A stretch of DNA of 64,000 nucleotides from JARYLZ01 sp964388275 (GCA_964388275.1 CAYLZD010000001.1:139277-203276), one strand, 5' to 3'. Shown: positions 1-9,444, counted from the stretch's first letter. Translations and numbers: made by a program. The notes: a model not told the origin generated them from the sequence alone.

Positions 1-19
1 CGTCTTTGCTGTAACAGCC

Positions 20-1597
20 ATGCTTCCCGTTTACACTGCGGAGGAAATGCGCGCCTGCGACAAGGCGGCAACGGACATATTCGGCATTCCAAGCATTGTT
101 CTGATGGAAAACGCCGCACGCGGTTCGGCGGATTTTATGGAGAAAGCGCTCGGCAGTCTCGAAGGCCGTAGCGCCCTTATACTCTGCGGCAAGGGTAACA
201 ACGGAGGTGACGGATACGCGCTCGCACGCCATCTGCTCAACCGCGGCATGAAGACGAGCATCCTCGCTGTCGCGGCCGAAAACGACCTTTCGGGGGACGC
301 ACGGCTGAACGCCGAAACCGCCGGACGCATGAACACCGAAACAGGCATGCCGGAAATCCGGATCATGAGCGGAATCGAGACGCTGAAAACGGAACTCAGC
401 CGGCGGCCGGACGTCGTCGTGGATGCCCTGCTCGGTACGGGACTTGTCTCCGATCTGCGGGGGCTCATAGCGGACGCCGTCGTCGAACTGAATGCGTCAG
501 GAGCGATCGTTTTTTCTCTCGACATGCCGAGCGGGATCAACTCCGACAATGGGGCGGAAATGGGTGCTTCGATACAGGCGCGCCGGACTGCGACCATGGG
601 AGGCCTGAAACGCGGTTTGTTGCTCGGAGAAGGCAGAATGCGCGCAGGCAAGGTCGAGATAATCGACATTGGGATGCCGCTGCACGGACGTGCGCACGAT
701 ACAGCAAGGACATTCCTGATCGAGAGGCAGGATGTTCGAGACCGGCTTCCGGACAGGCCTTTCAACGCTCACAAATACTCGATGGGCCATGTTTTCGCGC
801 TGGCAGGATCAGTAGGCTACACGGGCGCAGCCGCCATGACGGCCGAAGCCGTTTACCGCAGCGGCGCCGGAATCGTGACATTGGGGATTCCCGAGTCGGT
901 TCATTCCATCCTAGCATCAAAACTCACCGAAGTCATTACGATTCCATTGCACCAGACCGCTACGGGAACGCTTTCAATGAAGGGAGCGGATAAAGCGCTC
1001 GACTTAATCAACAAGGCGGATTCGGCGCTGTTGGGGCCCGGCCTCAATCGGGACGACGAGACTCTGGAAGCGGCCCGAATGATAATCGAAAACGCCGAAG
1101 TACCTTTGGTCGTGGACGCGGATGCTCTATACGCCCTCGCGGACCATTGCGAACTCCTCAAGAAGGCCGCTGCGCCGAGAATTCTAACCCCTCACTGCGG
1201 TGAACTAAGCCGTCTCACCGGTTTGGCGGCAAAGGAAATAGATGCCGACCGTATCGATGTATCCAGGGACTTCGCCCTACGACACAGAGTGACGCTGCTT
1301 CTGAAAGGAGCGCCGTCTGTCACCGCTTCCGCCGACGGCGAGGTGTTTATCAACAGCACCGGCAACCCCGGCATGGCCACGGCAGGCGCGGGAGATATTC
1401 TGACCGGAATCATTGCAGGGCTGCTGGTGCAAAGAATGTCTCCGCGCGAAGCCGCCTTCTGCGGAGCATGGCTGCACGGCGGCGCAGGAGATGCGGCTGC
1501 GCTTGAGACGGGTATGCGATCGTTGACGGCGGGATATATATTGAACGCGCTTCCGCGCGTGCTGCGCTCACTCGAGTCGACGGTTCGTGAACGATAG
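20..1597 (+). CDS. nnr: Bifunctional NAD(P)HX epimerase / ADP-dependent NAD(P)HX dehydratase
   Basis: Repairs hydrated NADH and NADPH: the N-terminal domain interconverts the R and S epimers of NAD(P)HX and the C-terminal domain dehydrates the S form back to NAD(P)H using ADP. The 525 residues match the usual fused YjeF length. The YjeF_N epimerase domain fills about residues 1-215 with the glycine-rich motif GKGNNGGDG at 57-65. The ribokinase-like dehydratase domain runs from about 225 to 515 with the conserved GNPGMATAGAGDILTG near residue 448. The ATG at 20 gives the standard N-terminus for this family (MLPVYTAEEMR). The downstream VanZ-like gene overlaps its 3' end by 11 bases, so the two are probably co-transcribed. 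Recognition is firm. The promoter lies upstream of the window. Confidence 0.96.
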   Translation: MLPVYTAEEMRACDKAATDIFGIPSIVLMENAARGSADFMEKALGSLEGRSALILCGKGNNGGDGYALARHLLNRGMKTSILAVAAENDLSGDARLNAETAGRMNTETGMPEIRIMSGIETLKTELSRRPDVVVDALLGTGLVSDLRGLIADAVVELNASGAIVFSLDMPSGINSDNGAEMGASIQARRTATMGGLKRGLLLGEGRMRAGKVEIIDIGMPLHGRAHDTARTFLIERQDVRDRLPDRPFNAHKYSMGHVFALAGSVGYTGAAAMTAEAVYRSGAGIVTLGIPESVHSILASKLTEVITIPLHQTATGTLSMKGADKALDLINKADSALLGPGLNRDDETLEAARMIIENAEVPLVVDADALYALADHCELLKKAAAPRILTPHCGELSRLTGLAAKEIDADRIDVSRDFALRHRVTLLLKGAPSVTASADGEVFINSTGNPGMATAGAGDILTGIIAGLLVQRMSPREAAFCGAWLHGGAGDAAALETGMRSLTAGYILNALPRVLRSLESTVRER

Positions 1598-1997
1598 ACC
1601 CGAAACAAGCACCCCCATTTTTTTCAAGCGTGCCGGAGCCGTCCTTTGGGCTGCTCTCATATTGTTTCTGTTGCTGTTACCGGCAGGAGACATACCTGTG
1701 ATCGGGTTCCTTCCTTCATCCTTGCCAGCGGATAAAGCGATCCATGCCGCTCTGTTTTTCATACAGGCCGCGGCCATATGGATCGCTCTGCCCACATTCC
1801 GTAAGTTTTACAGTCAGAAGCGTATTCGCGCGTTGTTGACCCTGATAATGAGCTCCGGCTACGGCATTATTACCGAATTCCTGCAATGGGCGGTTACTGT
1901 CGACCGTCACGCGGACGTCCTGGATGCTGCATCCGACATTACAGGCGCATCACTGTTCGTCGCGGCGGCTATCATCCTTTCCTTAATTCGGAGATAG
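1587..1997 (+). CDS. VanZ-like family membrane protein
   Basis: A 136-residue integral membrane protein of the VanZ-like family, whose biochemical function is not established outside glycopeptide resistance operons. Four hydrophobic spans are visible: about residues 16-34, 50-68, 80-98 and 115-134. The polar motif GYGIITEFLQ followed by R-H-A-D-V-L-D-A (about 92-115) is the conserved core of the family. The start is a GTG at 1587, inside the end of the preceding nnr gene, giving an 11-base overlap that suggests translational coupling. VanZ-like genes are often found next to housekeeping genes, so no link to antibiotic resistance should be read from this. Confidence 0.8.
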   Translation: MNDRPETSTPIFFKRAGAVLWAALILFLLLLPAGDIPVIGFLPSSLPADKAIHAALFFIQAAAIWIALPTFRKFYSQKRIRALLTLIMSSGYGIITEFLQWAVTVDRHADVLDAASDITGASLFVAAAIILSLIRR

Positions 1998-2064
1998 CAC
2001 AGCGGGAACAAACACCCATAGCTGCATGGCCGACCCGGCACCGAAAGCAGAGAGGTGATCGGTA

Positions 2065-2097
2065 TACGGCTTTGATCCGCTTGAACGGAAAGCCGTA
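2065..2097. terminator. Hairpin between convergent genes
   Basis: Perfect 9-bp inverted repeat TACGGCTTT / AAAGCCGTA with an inner CCG/CGG stem around a CTTGAA loop. It lies between the convergent VanZ-like gene and the metal-efflux operon. It has no clear T-run on either side, so termination is inferred from position and stem strength. Confidence 0.45.
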
Positions 2098-2113
2098 AGT
2101 CTATAAACGACAG

Positions 2114-2227
2114 CTAAAAAGCGCCAGCCAACTTAAGTATTACAAGCATCAACCCGACAACAACGACGCCTATCATGAAAAGCATTTCGACAGGTTTCTT
2201 ACCCTGTCCGGAAGAGGATTCAGCCAC
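2114..2227 (-). CDS. Small single-span membrane peptide at the end of the metal-efflux operon
   Basis: A 37-residue peptide. A polar N-terminus (VAESSSGQGKKPVEM) is followed by one hydrophobic helix at about residues 15-31 (LFMIGVVVVGLMLVIL) and the short tail KLAGAF. I chose the GTG at 2227 because GGAGG lies 5 bases upstream. An in-frame ATG at 2239 would add four residues but would place that ribosome binding site inside the coding region. It is the last frame of the tolC-cusB-cusA operon, about 50 bases after the hypothetical secreted protein gene. Small membrane peptides can be accessory subunits of RND pumps (AcrZ with AcrB is the known example), but no homology to AcrZ is claimed. No family recognised. 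Confidence 0.55.
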   Translation of the reverse strand: MAESSSGQGKKPVEMLFMIGVVVVGLMLVILKLAGAF

Positions 2228-2275
2228 GAGGACCTCCATGGTTCTGGTGAATTAAACGTGTTGAACAAGCTCACT

Positions 2276-2680
2276 TCAGTTCATACACGCTACTGGAGGC
2301 GCTCGAGGTATCTTCCTTGAACATTTGAATTGAGAATGGGCGGATGAGTTTTGCCGTTCGAAAGGGATTTTTTCGGCCCTGATTCGGACTTCAACGCGTG
2401 CAGGGGCCACATGCCGTTGCAATTTTCGCCGCTGGATGAGTGCGACAGTGGAAAACGTTTTTTCCTTCTGCTCATCCCTGGGAGCAGCCGGAGTAAACGG
2501 AACAAACGGCATGATTGCCAATCCGCGCTGCGAGACACAATCAGCCTGCCTCAATGTCACGACACCTGTCGAGGCGAATATCAGAACCGATAGAGCGAGA
2601 ACTCCCGCGCTTCTCATACCCGCCCGGGCAGTTGAATTGACTTCTATGTTTATAAATTTCAACACATTGAACTTCATCAT
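2276..2680 (-). CDS. Hypothetical protein with N-terminal hydrophobic segment, downstream of the RND pump
   Basis: A frame of 134 residues beginning 18 bases after the RND pump stop codon and on the same strand. A second Met at residue 22 begins a typical signal-peptide-like stretch (MRSAGVLALSVLIFASTGVV). The remainder is basic and proline-containing with a few cysteines, and no family is recognised. No convincing ribosome binding site is visible at either start. The opposite strand is also open over part of this stretch, so the call rests on operon position and the signal-like segment only. It may be a small periplasmic accessory protein of the efflux operon, or it may not be expressed. Confidence 0.4.
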   Translation of the reverse strand: MMKFNVLKFINIEVNSTARAGMRSAGVLALSVLIFASTGVVTLRQADCVSQRGLAIMPFVPFTPAAPRDEQKEKTFSTVALIQRRKLQRHVAPARVEVRIRAEKIPFERQNSSAHSQFKCSRKIPRAPPVACMN

Positions 2681-2698
2681 AATCAGCGAAACGTCGGC

Positions 2699-5600
2699 CT
2701 ATAACAATTTGCGCGGCATTAATAACCGCTTGATTCGACCTCGAACCGGAAACGACGAGTCGGCTCTTCTCTCAATGTAAGTGTAAATAGTAGGAAGAAC
2801 AAGGAGAGTCAGGAGCGTGGATGTGATCAGCCCTCCGATTACCACTGTCGCGAGAGGCCTCTGCACTTCGCTTCCCTGCATGGTGTTTATCGCCATCGGA
2901 ATAAAGCCGAGACTGGCGACCAGGGCGGTCATCAGAACGGCCCGGAGACGGTCGAGAGCGCCCGACGTGACCGCAAACTCGAGTTCCTCACCGTCCTTCC
3001 TCCGATGGTTGATCCTCTCGATGAGTACGATACCGTTCAAAACCGCGACACCGAAAAGAGCTATGAAACCGATGGAACTGCTGACGCTTATATTGAGTCC
3101 CGTTAACCATAGCGCAAGCAAGCCGCCGCTCAAAGCAAACGGCAAGTTTATTAGTATGAGCAGCGCATGCCGCAGCAAACCGAACATCGAAAAAAGCAGA
3201 AGGTAGATGATGAGTAGTGTAAGCGGCACGACAAGATACAGCCGATTCATCGCGCGCTGTTGATTCTCAAATTGGCCTCCGAATTGCAGGAAGTATCCGG
3301 GCGGTAGAGACAGAGCGCCTTCGATGCCCCTTTGAAGTTCGGTCACATAGCCGCCGATATCGCTGTCCGCGAGATTGATACCGACCACGAGCCTCCGCTG
3401 TCCATTCTCCCGGCTTATCTGCACAGGACCTTCAACCGGTTCAATCGCGGACAGCTGAGAGAGCGGCATACGAGCGCCGCCCGGAATATCGACCGGCGTA
3501 TTCCTGATTGCTTCAAGTGAATTCCGCGAAGATTCCTCGTAGCGCACAAGAACATCGAAACGCCTTTCTCCTTCGAACAGCTCGGTCGCGACTTTGCCTC
3601 CGATCGCTGTTTCGATGACATTCTGCACGTCGGCCACGTCGATGCCGTAACGGGCTATTTTGTTGCGGTCGATTGAGATATCGAGATATGTCTGTCCTGA
3701 AATCTGTTCGATCATTGTATTTCCGACACCGGGGATGCGCCTGGCGATATTCTCGATTTTATCCGCCGCGTCCCGCAACACATTGAAATCCGGGCCGAAA
3801 ATCTTCACAGCCACATCGGACTTGACGCCTGCGACCAGTTCATCGACACGCATCGCTATCGGTTGAGTGAAGTTGTATTCAATGCCCGGTTCACGATCCA
3901 TAACCGACTTGAGTTCATCGACGATCTCGTCCTTGGATATGCCGGCCCGCCATTCATCACGCGGTTTCAGCATCACGAAGCAATCGGTTTCGTGTATCCC
4001 CATATAGTCATTCGCCAGATCCGGCCGTCCCGTCTTGAATACAGCAGTGCGCACCTCAGGCACAGCGAGCAGCTTCTTCTGTAGATCATTACCTTTGGCG
4101 ACCGACTCGCTCAAAGCAACGCTCGGCAGGCGCTTGACTTCAATTAGAATGGAACCCTCGTCCAGTTCGGGAAGGAATTCGGCGCCCATGAACGGCAACA
4201 GACCGAAGGAGAAAACCAAGACAAGCATAGCGGCGCCGACCGTCTTTCCCGGATGCTCGAGAGACCATTGCAAAACCATCCTGTATCGCGGAGCAATTTT
4301 TGTGATAAGGGGGTTCTCTTTCGGAACTCTGGGAAGTTTAAGGAAAAATGAAGAAATGACCGGCACCCAGGTAAAAGCGAGAATCAGAGATCCGAATATT
4401 GCAAAACCAACAGCGTAAGCCATGGGAGCGAACATCTTGCCTTCAAGGCCCTGGAAAGTAAGTATCGGCACATAGACCATGATGATGATCAATACACCGA
4501 AGGTTATGGGCCTGGCCACTTCCTTGGCGCCGGCCGCTATCAACCGGACACGGGATTCTGTTTCTCTTCCCTTTTCCTGCATTGTCCTTACGAAATGGTC
4601 CACCAAAACAACGGCGCCGTCAACAATTATCCCGAAATCCAGAGCACCCAGACTCATGAGATTGGCAGAGAGGCCCAGTCGATCCATGCCGATGAAAGTG
4701 AACAGCATGGAGAGCGGTATTACCGCAGCCACGATCAGCGCCGCCCTCCAATTGCCGAGGAAAAAGAAAAGAACTGCGATAACAAGTATTCCGCCTTCTA
4801 TCAGGTTGGTGTAGACTGTTCGAATCGTATTATTCACAAGTTCGGTCTGATCATAAAAGGAGCGGACAGTGACACCTGGCGGAAGGCTGCGGTTGACTTC
4901 CTCTACCTTTTCCTTGACCCTCATTATGACGTCGCGGCTGTTCTCCCCTTTCAGCATCATGACGATACCCGTGACCACTTCACCGACGCTGTCTTTAGTC
5001 ACGGCGCCAGCTCGGGTTTCCGCGCCGATTTCGATGGCAGCTATCTGCCGAAGGAAGACCGGAACATTGTTCGCCGTTTTGACCACGATATTTCCGAGCG
5101 CCGAGGAGTCCTGGGCCAGACCCAGACCGCGGATAATGAAGGATTCCCCGTTTTGTTCGATAAAACTTCCTCCGGTAACCGAGTTATTCCTTTCTACGGC
5201 CGCGAATACCTCCTCCAAGGTCAGATCATAGGCCGATAGGCGCCAAGGATCAAGGAGAACATGATACTGTTTGACGAATCCGCCGAAGCTGTTTACTTCG
5301 GTCACGCCTGGAATTGTTTTTAATTGAGGTTTTATCAACCACTCCTGCAAGGTGCGAAGTTCCATTGCATCGTATTCCGGCCCTTCCACTACGTATTGGT
5401 AGATTTCGCCTAGAGCCGTGGTGACTGGTCCGAGCAACGGTTGTTCCACACCGGCCGGAAGTTCGCTCCGAATATTGGAGAGGCGTTCGGAGATTAACTG
5501 TCTCGCAAAGTAGATATCGACATTATCCTTGAGCACGACCGTAATCACGCTCAGCCCGTACTTCGAAATTGATCGCACGATTTCGATGTCGGGCAATCCG

Positions 5601-5821
5601 TTCATAGCGTTTTCGATAGGAAACGAGACAAGGCGCTCCACCTCGAGGGGTGAATAGTTCGGCGCCGTTGTGATCACCTGAACCTGGTTGTTCGTGACAT
5701 CCGGAAACGCGTCTATCGGAATGTGCTGCAGCGAATAGAGTCCGATGCCGATGACGGTAGCGAGAAAACCGAGCACGAAGAACCGGTTTTTCAGGACGAA
5801 ATCAATAATAGCCGAACTCAT
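2699..5821 (-). CDS. Heavy-metal efflux RND transporter, CzcA/CusA family
   Basis: The inner-membrane proton/metal antiporter of a tripartite efflux system that expels divalent or monovalent heavy-metal ions from the periplasm or cytoplasm. At 1040 residues it is full length. The N-terminus (DFVLKNRFFVLGF, then the IPIDAFPDVTNNQVQV region) and the periplasmic porter domains are typical. The fourth membrane span, near residue 400, carries DFGIIVDGAVVLVD. This acidic pattern resembles the CzcA-type (Zn/Co/Cd/Ni) subfamily more than CusA (Cu/Ag), which has an AIGAMVD-type sequence. Metal specificity cannot be fixed from sequence. It follows the adaptor gene by 37 bases and belongs to one operon with the outer-membrane component. 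Confidence 0.93.
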   Translation of the reverse strand: MSSAIIDFVLKNRFFVLGFLATVIGIGLYSLQHIPIDAFPDVTNNQVQVITTAPNYSPLEVERLVSFPIENAMNGLPDIEIVRSISKYGLSVITVVLKDNVDIYFARQLISERLSNIRSELPAGVEQPLLGPVTTALGEIYQYVVEGPEYDAMELRTLQEWLIKPQLKTIPGVTEVNSFGGFVKQYHVLLDPWRLSAYDLTLEEVFAAVERNNSVTGGSFIEQNGESFIIRGLGLAQDSSALGNIVVKTANNVPVFLRQIAAIEIGAETRAGAVTKDSVGEVVTGIVMMLKGENSRDVIMRVKEKVEEVNRSLPPGVTVRSFYDQTELVNNTIRTVYTNLIEGGILVIAVLFFFLGNWRAALIVAAVIPLSMLFTFIGMDRLGLSANLMSLGALDFGIIVDGAVVLVDHFVRTMQEKGRETESRVRLIAAGAKEVARPITFGVLIIIMVYVPILTFQGLEGKMFAPMAYAVGFAIFGSLILAFTWVPVISSFFLKLPRVPKENPLITKIAPRYRMVLQWSLEHPGKTVGAAMLVLVFSFGLLPFMGAEFLPELDEGSILIEVKRLPSVALSESVAKGNDLQKKLLAVPEVRTAVFKTGRPDLANDYMGIHETDCFVMLKPRDEWRAGISKDEIVDELKSVMDREPGIEYNFTQPIAMRVDELVAGVKSDVAVKIFGPDFNVLRDAADKIENIARRIPGVGNTMIEQISGQTYLDISIDRNKIARYGIDVADVQNVIETAIGGKVATELFEGERRFDVLVRYEESSRNSLEAIRNTPVDIPGGARMPLSQLSAIEPVEGPVQISRENGQRRLVVGINLADSDIGGYVTELQRGIEGALSLPPGYFLQFGGQFENQQRAMNRLYLVVPLTLLIIYLLLFSMFGLLRHALLILINLPFALSGGLLALWLTGLNISVSSSIGFIALFGVAVLNGIVLIERINHRRKDGEELEFAVTSGALDRLRAVLMTALVASLGFIPMAINTMQGSEVQRPLATVVIGGLITSTLLTLLVLPTIYTYIERRADSSFPVRGRIKRLLMPRKLL

Positions 5822-5858
5822 CTCGGCTCCGCAAGCTGATCTGACATCCGGTAACGGC

Positions 5859-7022
5859 TCATTCCTCTCCTCCCCCCGATAATTTGAGCCTGGATTTCAG
5901 ATTGAATACCCCCTTTCCGGCGATCCGATCTCCTTCCTGCAGTCCTGCCAGAATTTCGATCCGTCCGTCCGCTTCCTTTCCGGTGTCGATTTTTCGGTAC
6001 GCATAAGTCGAGTCGTTAATTCGCACAAACACACGGCGCTCCTTGCCATCGTAGACCAGCGCATCGAGAGGAAGCATCAGTGCGCGTCGCGAGTTGCCGG
6101 CCTTGATCGACAGACGGCCGAACAGGTTCGGTTTGAGTCCACCGTCCGTATTCCGCACCTCGCAACGAACCGGAAGAGTGTGCGATTTTTCATCTATCAC
6201 CGCGCCGATTGATTGCAGGCGTCCTGCGTAGATTCTTCCTGGATACGATTGGGTTTCGAAAATCACTTCCTGTCCTGTGCTGACGAACGGCATATCCTTC
6301 TCGAATATATTTCCTTCAACCAAGACCACGGCGGGATCGACCACTTCGAAAAGGATAATCGAAGGCCCGGCTTCCGCCCCTATGGAAATACTCACGCCTG
6401 CGACAATTCCGTTGATGGGTGATTTCAATTTCAGCACGGGTTCGAAACCTTCAGGATTTTTTAGCAGAGCATCCAACTCGTTGCGGGAGAATCCAGCTGC
6501 CAGCATTTTTTTTGCCGCCGCTTCATATTCCGCGGCTGCCGAAGCCGCTTCGCTGGAAGACAAATCGAATTGTTTTTCCGAGGCGATTTTCTCCGCGCGA
6601 AGAGTAGACAATCGACGAAGTTCCGCCGCCGCAGCATAGTTGCGAGCCGACGAAACGAGAAATTCGGCGATCAACTGGCCGACGGACATGCTTTCAATCG
6701 TCGCGAGAGCCTGCCCTGCCCGGACGCGTTCCCCCTGCCCGACAAGAACATTTTTAACACGTCCCTCGACGAGCGAACTGATTTTCGCATGACGGCGAGG
6801 ATCCAATAATACATGAGCAGGAGCGAGAATCTCCGCTTCGGTGCTTGCCTCAGCGAGCACAACGTCCTCGACTCCAAGACGCCCGAGTTCCCCCGGCGTC
6901 AGCACCAGTAGATCAAGAACGGCTTTCTCCGCAGCAGGCTCAGCGTCTCCGGCGCCTGAGCCGCACCCGGCGATCATGAAGAGCGTTGATATCGATATCG
7001 CGGCATACATGCGAACAAGCAT
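5859..7022 (-). CDS. RND efflux periplasmic adaptor subunit, CzcB/CusB-like lipoprotein
   Basis: The membrane-fusion protein linking the RND pump to the outer-membrane channel. I chose the ATG at 7022: it lies one base after the tolC stop codon, has GAGGGA upstream, and gives a lipoprotein signal with a lipobox ending in MIAGC (Cys20). A longer in-frame extension upstream would overlap tolC and bury that signal. The 387 residues hold a barrel-sandwich/lipoyl-like half (KISSLVEGRVKNVLVGQGERVRAGQALATIE), a helical hairpin (about 110-190), the second lipoyl half with a SPINGIVAGV motif, and beta-barrel and membrane-proximal domains. No histidine-rich metal-binding N-terminus is seen. Confidence 0.92.
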   Translation of the reverse strand: MLVRMYAAISISTLFMIAGCGSGAGDAEPAAEKAVLDLLVLTPGELGRLGVEDVVLAEASTEAEILAPAHVLLDPRRHAKISSLVEGRVKNVLVGQGERVRAGQALATIESMSVGQLIAEFLVSSARNYAAAAELRRLSTLRAEKIASEKQFDLSSSEAASAAAEYEAAAKKMLAAGFSRNELDALLKNPEGFEPVLKLKSPINGIVAGVSISIGAEAGPSIILFEVVDPAVVLVEGNIFEKDMPFVSTGQEVIFETQSYPGRIYAGRLQSIGAVIDEKSHTLPVRCEVRNTDGGLKPNLFGRLSIKAGNSRRALMLPLDALVYDGKERRVFVRINDSTYAYRKIDTGKEADGRIEILAGLQEGDRIAGKGVFNLKSRLKLSGGGEE

Positions 7023-7023
7023 A

Positions 7024-8268
7024 TCATCCCTCAAGCAGTTTAATATTTGTTGCGTACTCATATTCAGCCAAGGCGCGATAGTATATACGCAGCGCTTCGA
7101 GGCGGTCAAGTCGAGCCGCTCTCGCTGTCCGCAACCCGTCTAAAAGTTCAACGATCGAGATTTGCCCTAATTCAAAAGACCTGCGGGCTGTTCTGCTTAT
7201 TTCCGCAGCTTCTTCCTGCCGCACGCCGGAAGCAAGGCGGAGAATATCCGCTGCGTTGCTCAGTGCAGCCATTGCACCGAGCATTCTTTTACGAACGAGG
7301 GCAACTTCATGCTCCGCCTCATATTCCGCTCTCCTGGCGTCGGCTGACGCTTCTTGTATTCTTCCATTTTCCCCGAGGAAAAACCATAGGGGAATCCGCG
7401 CTCCCAATTCCGCGCCCCAGAACCAGCCCACCCCTGCGATCTCCTGCCTGAACCACGCGGCTTCGAACGCGGGGAAAGCCGACAATCGTCGGTTAGTCAG
7501 TTCAGCTCTCATTCCCGAAGAAATGAAACGCGCGGAACGCGCCTCCGGATGAGCCCTCGTAAGGGCTTCCAGGTCTATTGCGAGATGGTCTCCGACCGGA
7601 GAAGCCGGCAGCGAATCCAGTTTCCCCCGCGGAATCTCAGTCTCCAAGCCGAGTGCTGCAGCAAGCTCACTCTCCGCGACGAGAATTTGCCCTTCCTTAT
7701 GAAGCAGTTCCGCAGCGGCAACAGAGGTTTCCGCTCGCGCCCTGAGAACTGCAAGGTGGGTCACGTCTCCCGCGATTTCGCGTTTCAGCGCAGCTGCTGC
7801 CAGTTCCTCGAGCGCATCGACTTCTTCTCGTAAAATCCCGGCCTGCGCTACAAAGGTTGCAAGATCCGCATAAGACGCAATGACCGAGGCTCTGATACTC
7901 CGCCGCACGCTTTCAAGTCGCTGTTCCGCTGCTCGTTCAAAGGCGGAATACATTCCGGACCGGGCACCCGTCAGCAAGGGAATGTCAAAAGCCTGGCTTA
8001 TCTGATAATATCGCTGCGCGCCGGCCCCAAGGCCGGAACCCGATGGTATCTCTTCTTCATGATAGGTGAGCCTGGGAGATTCCGGCGACAGCGCCGAGAG
8101 CTTTCGTCCCTTCTCCGCATCCACTGCCGCCGCTGCGGCGCGTATCCGAGGATTGTTGTCGTCGGCCGAACGAAGAGCTTCAAGCAGTGTAAGACGCTGC
8201 GCGTGGACAGTCGACGCGAGAAGCATAATCAGGAAAGGCAAAACGGCTCGAGTTCGCCGGATGGTCAT
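7024..8268 (-). CDS. TolC-family outer-membrane efflux channel (CzcC-like)
   Basis: The outer-membrane channel of the tripartite metal efflux system and first gene of its operon. The ATG at 8268 gives a signal peptide (about residues 1-23, ending VHA-Q). The mature protein begins with the family's typical LTLLEALRSADDNNPRIRAA. Two long helical repeats with alternating Ala/Glu content follow, ending with the ARAARLDRLEALRIYYRALAEYEYA region that is usual near the C-terminus. At 414 residues it has the normal CzcC length. An in-frame extension to 8328 exists, but it adds a polar stretch before the signal peptide. Its stop codon is separated by one base from the adaptor start. Confidence 0.92.
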   Translation of the reverse strand: MTIRRTRAVLPFLIMLLASTVHAQRLTLLEALRSADDNNPRIRAAAAAVDAEKGRKLSALSPESPRLTYHEEEIPSGSGLGAGAQRYYQISQAFDIPLLTGARSGMYSAFERAAEQRLESVRRSIRASVIASYADLATFVAQAGILREEVDALEELAAAALKREIAGDVTHLAVLRARAETSVAAAELLHKEGQILVAESELAAALGLETEIPRGKLDSLPASPVGDHLAIDLEALTRAHPEARSARFISSGMRAELTNRRLSAFPAFEAAWFRQEIAGVGWFWGAELGARIPLWFFLGENGRIQEASADARRAEYEAEHEVALVRKRMLGAMAALSNAADILRLASGVRQEEAAEISRTARRSFELGQISIVELLDGLRTARAARLDRLEALRIYYRALAEYEYATNIKLLEG

Positions 8269-8361
8269 GTTCAGTATCCGATATTTATGAATTCCGACTT
8301 GTTTGCCCCAGAAATGAGGGCATAGCAAATATGATGCTTGAAACTGGACATCGGATCAGGA

Positions 8362-9444
8362 TCAGCCGTGCCTGATCAGCATCATGTCTCCGTCTTTGAC
8401 GAGGTACTCTTTGCCCTCCAGCCGCCAATGCCCCTTCTCCTTGCAGGCGGCCATCGAGCCGTGCTTTACAAAATCGTCGAAGTGAACGACTTCAGCCCTG
8501 ATGAAGCGCTGCATCAGGTCGGTGTGTATGGCGCCGGCGGCCTCCTGCGCATTGGCGCCGCTCCGTATGGTCCAGGCGCGGCATTCGTCATCACCGTAAG
8601 TCAGGAAGGAGATCAGACCGAGCATCCTGTATGAAGCGGAGATGATGCGCTGCAGCGCCGATTCCCTGATGCCGTACTCCGACATGAAAGATACCGCGTC
8701 CTCGTCGGACATCTGCGCAAGTTCCATTTCTATTTTACCCGAGAAACCGTCCACGTCGATACCGGCTCCGGCGAAAGTCCGCCTCAACCGCGCGGCAACT
8801 TCAGCGGTTTCACCGATCCGCGATTCCTCCATGTTGACCACGGCGAGCAGAGGTTTCTCTGTCAGGAACTGAAAGCCGCGTATCGCCTTCTTCTCGTGGG
8901 CATCGAGCGTAAGCGTGCGCAGCGGCTGTTCTTGTTCAAGAGCCGCATATCCCTTTTCCAGAACGTGAAGTTCGAAGACGAGTCTATCGTCCTTTGCCTT
9001 CTGAAGCTGCTTGGCGAGCTTCTCGATGCGCGCTTCGGCCATGGCAAGGTCGGCCAGTAGAAATTCGGTTTCAAGTATCCTGATGTCTCTCTCCGGATCC
9101 ACGCTTCCCTCGGGATGAGGGTACAGCGGATCGTCCCAGGCTCTGACGACATGTATGAGGGCGTCATTCGTTTTCACGTTGCCGAGGAAGGCGGTGGTGA
9201 ACTGCGTCGACTCCCTGTCGCCTTTCTTCAATCCGACAACATCCACAAACTCGACCGACGCGTAGACCTTCTTTTTCGGGTTGAAGAAATCCGCGAGAGC
9301 GTCCACGCGCGAATCGGGCACTTTGACCGTAGCCAGGTTCGCCTGCCGCTTGTGAGCGCCGGCTTCGTCGAGATGCGTCCGAGACAGCGTTTGGAACAAA
9401 GCGGTTTTTCCGCTGAACGGCAGGCCTACTATTCCGATTTGCAT
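8362..9444 (-). CDS. ychF: Ribosome-associated ATPase/GTPase YchF (OLA1 family)
   Basis: A universally conserved TRAFAC-class nucleotide hydrolase that binds ribosomes and prefers ATP. The 360 residues include the P-loop GLPFSGKT at 7-14, a G3-like FVDVVGL segment, the YchF-type NMEE in place of the NKxD motif, and a C-terminal TGS-like domain (FLTYGDDECRAWTIRSGANAQEAAGAIHTD, then the FIRAEVV and GKEYLVKDGD elements). The P-loop differs from the usual GLPNVGKS. Position and overall length still fit, and the flanking switch regions are present. It sits 54 bases downstream of the giant surface protein gene. Its role in translation or stress is known from the family, not from this sequence. Confidence 0.92.
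   Translation of the reverse strand: MQIGIVGLPFSGKTALFQTLSRTHLDEAGAHKRQANLATVKVPDSRVDALADFFNPKKKVYASVEFVDVVGLKKGDRESTQFTTAFLGNVKTNDALIHVVRAWDDPLYPHPEGSVDPERDIRILETEFLLADLAMAEARIEKLAKQLQKAKDDRLVFELHVLEKGYAALEQEQPLRTLTLDAHEKKAIRGFQFLTEKPLLAVVNMEESRIGETAEVAARLRRTFAGAGIDVDGFSGKIEMELAQMSDEDAVSFMSEYGIRESALQRIISASYRMLGLISFLTYGDDECRAWTIRSGANAQEAAGAIHTDLMQRFIRAEVVHFDDFVKHGSMAACKEKGHWRLEGKEYLVKDGDMMLIRHG

Noticed and set aside
2436..2780. A 114-residue plus-strand frame opposite the hypothetical gene after the RND pump
   Set aside because: It overlaps the end of the pump gene and has no signal or family features. The minus frame is favoured by operon position.
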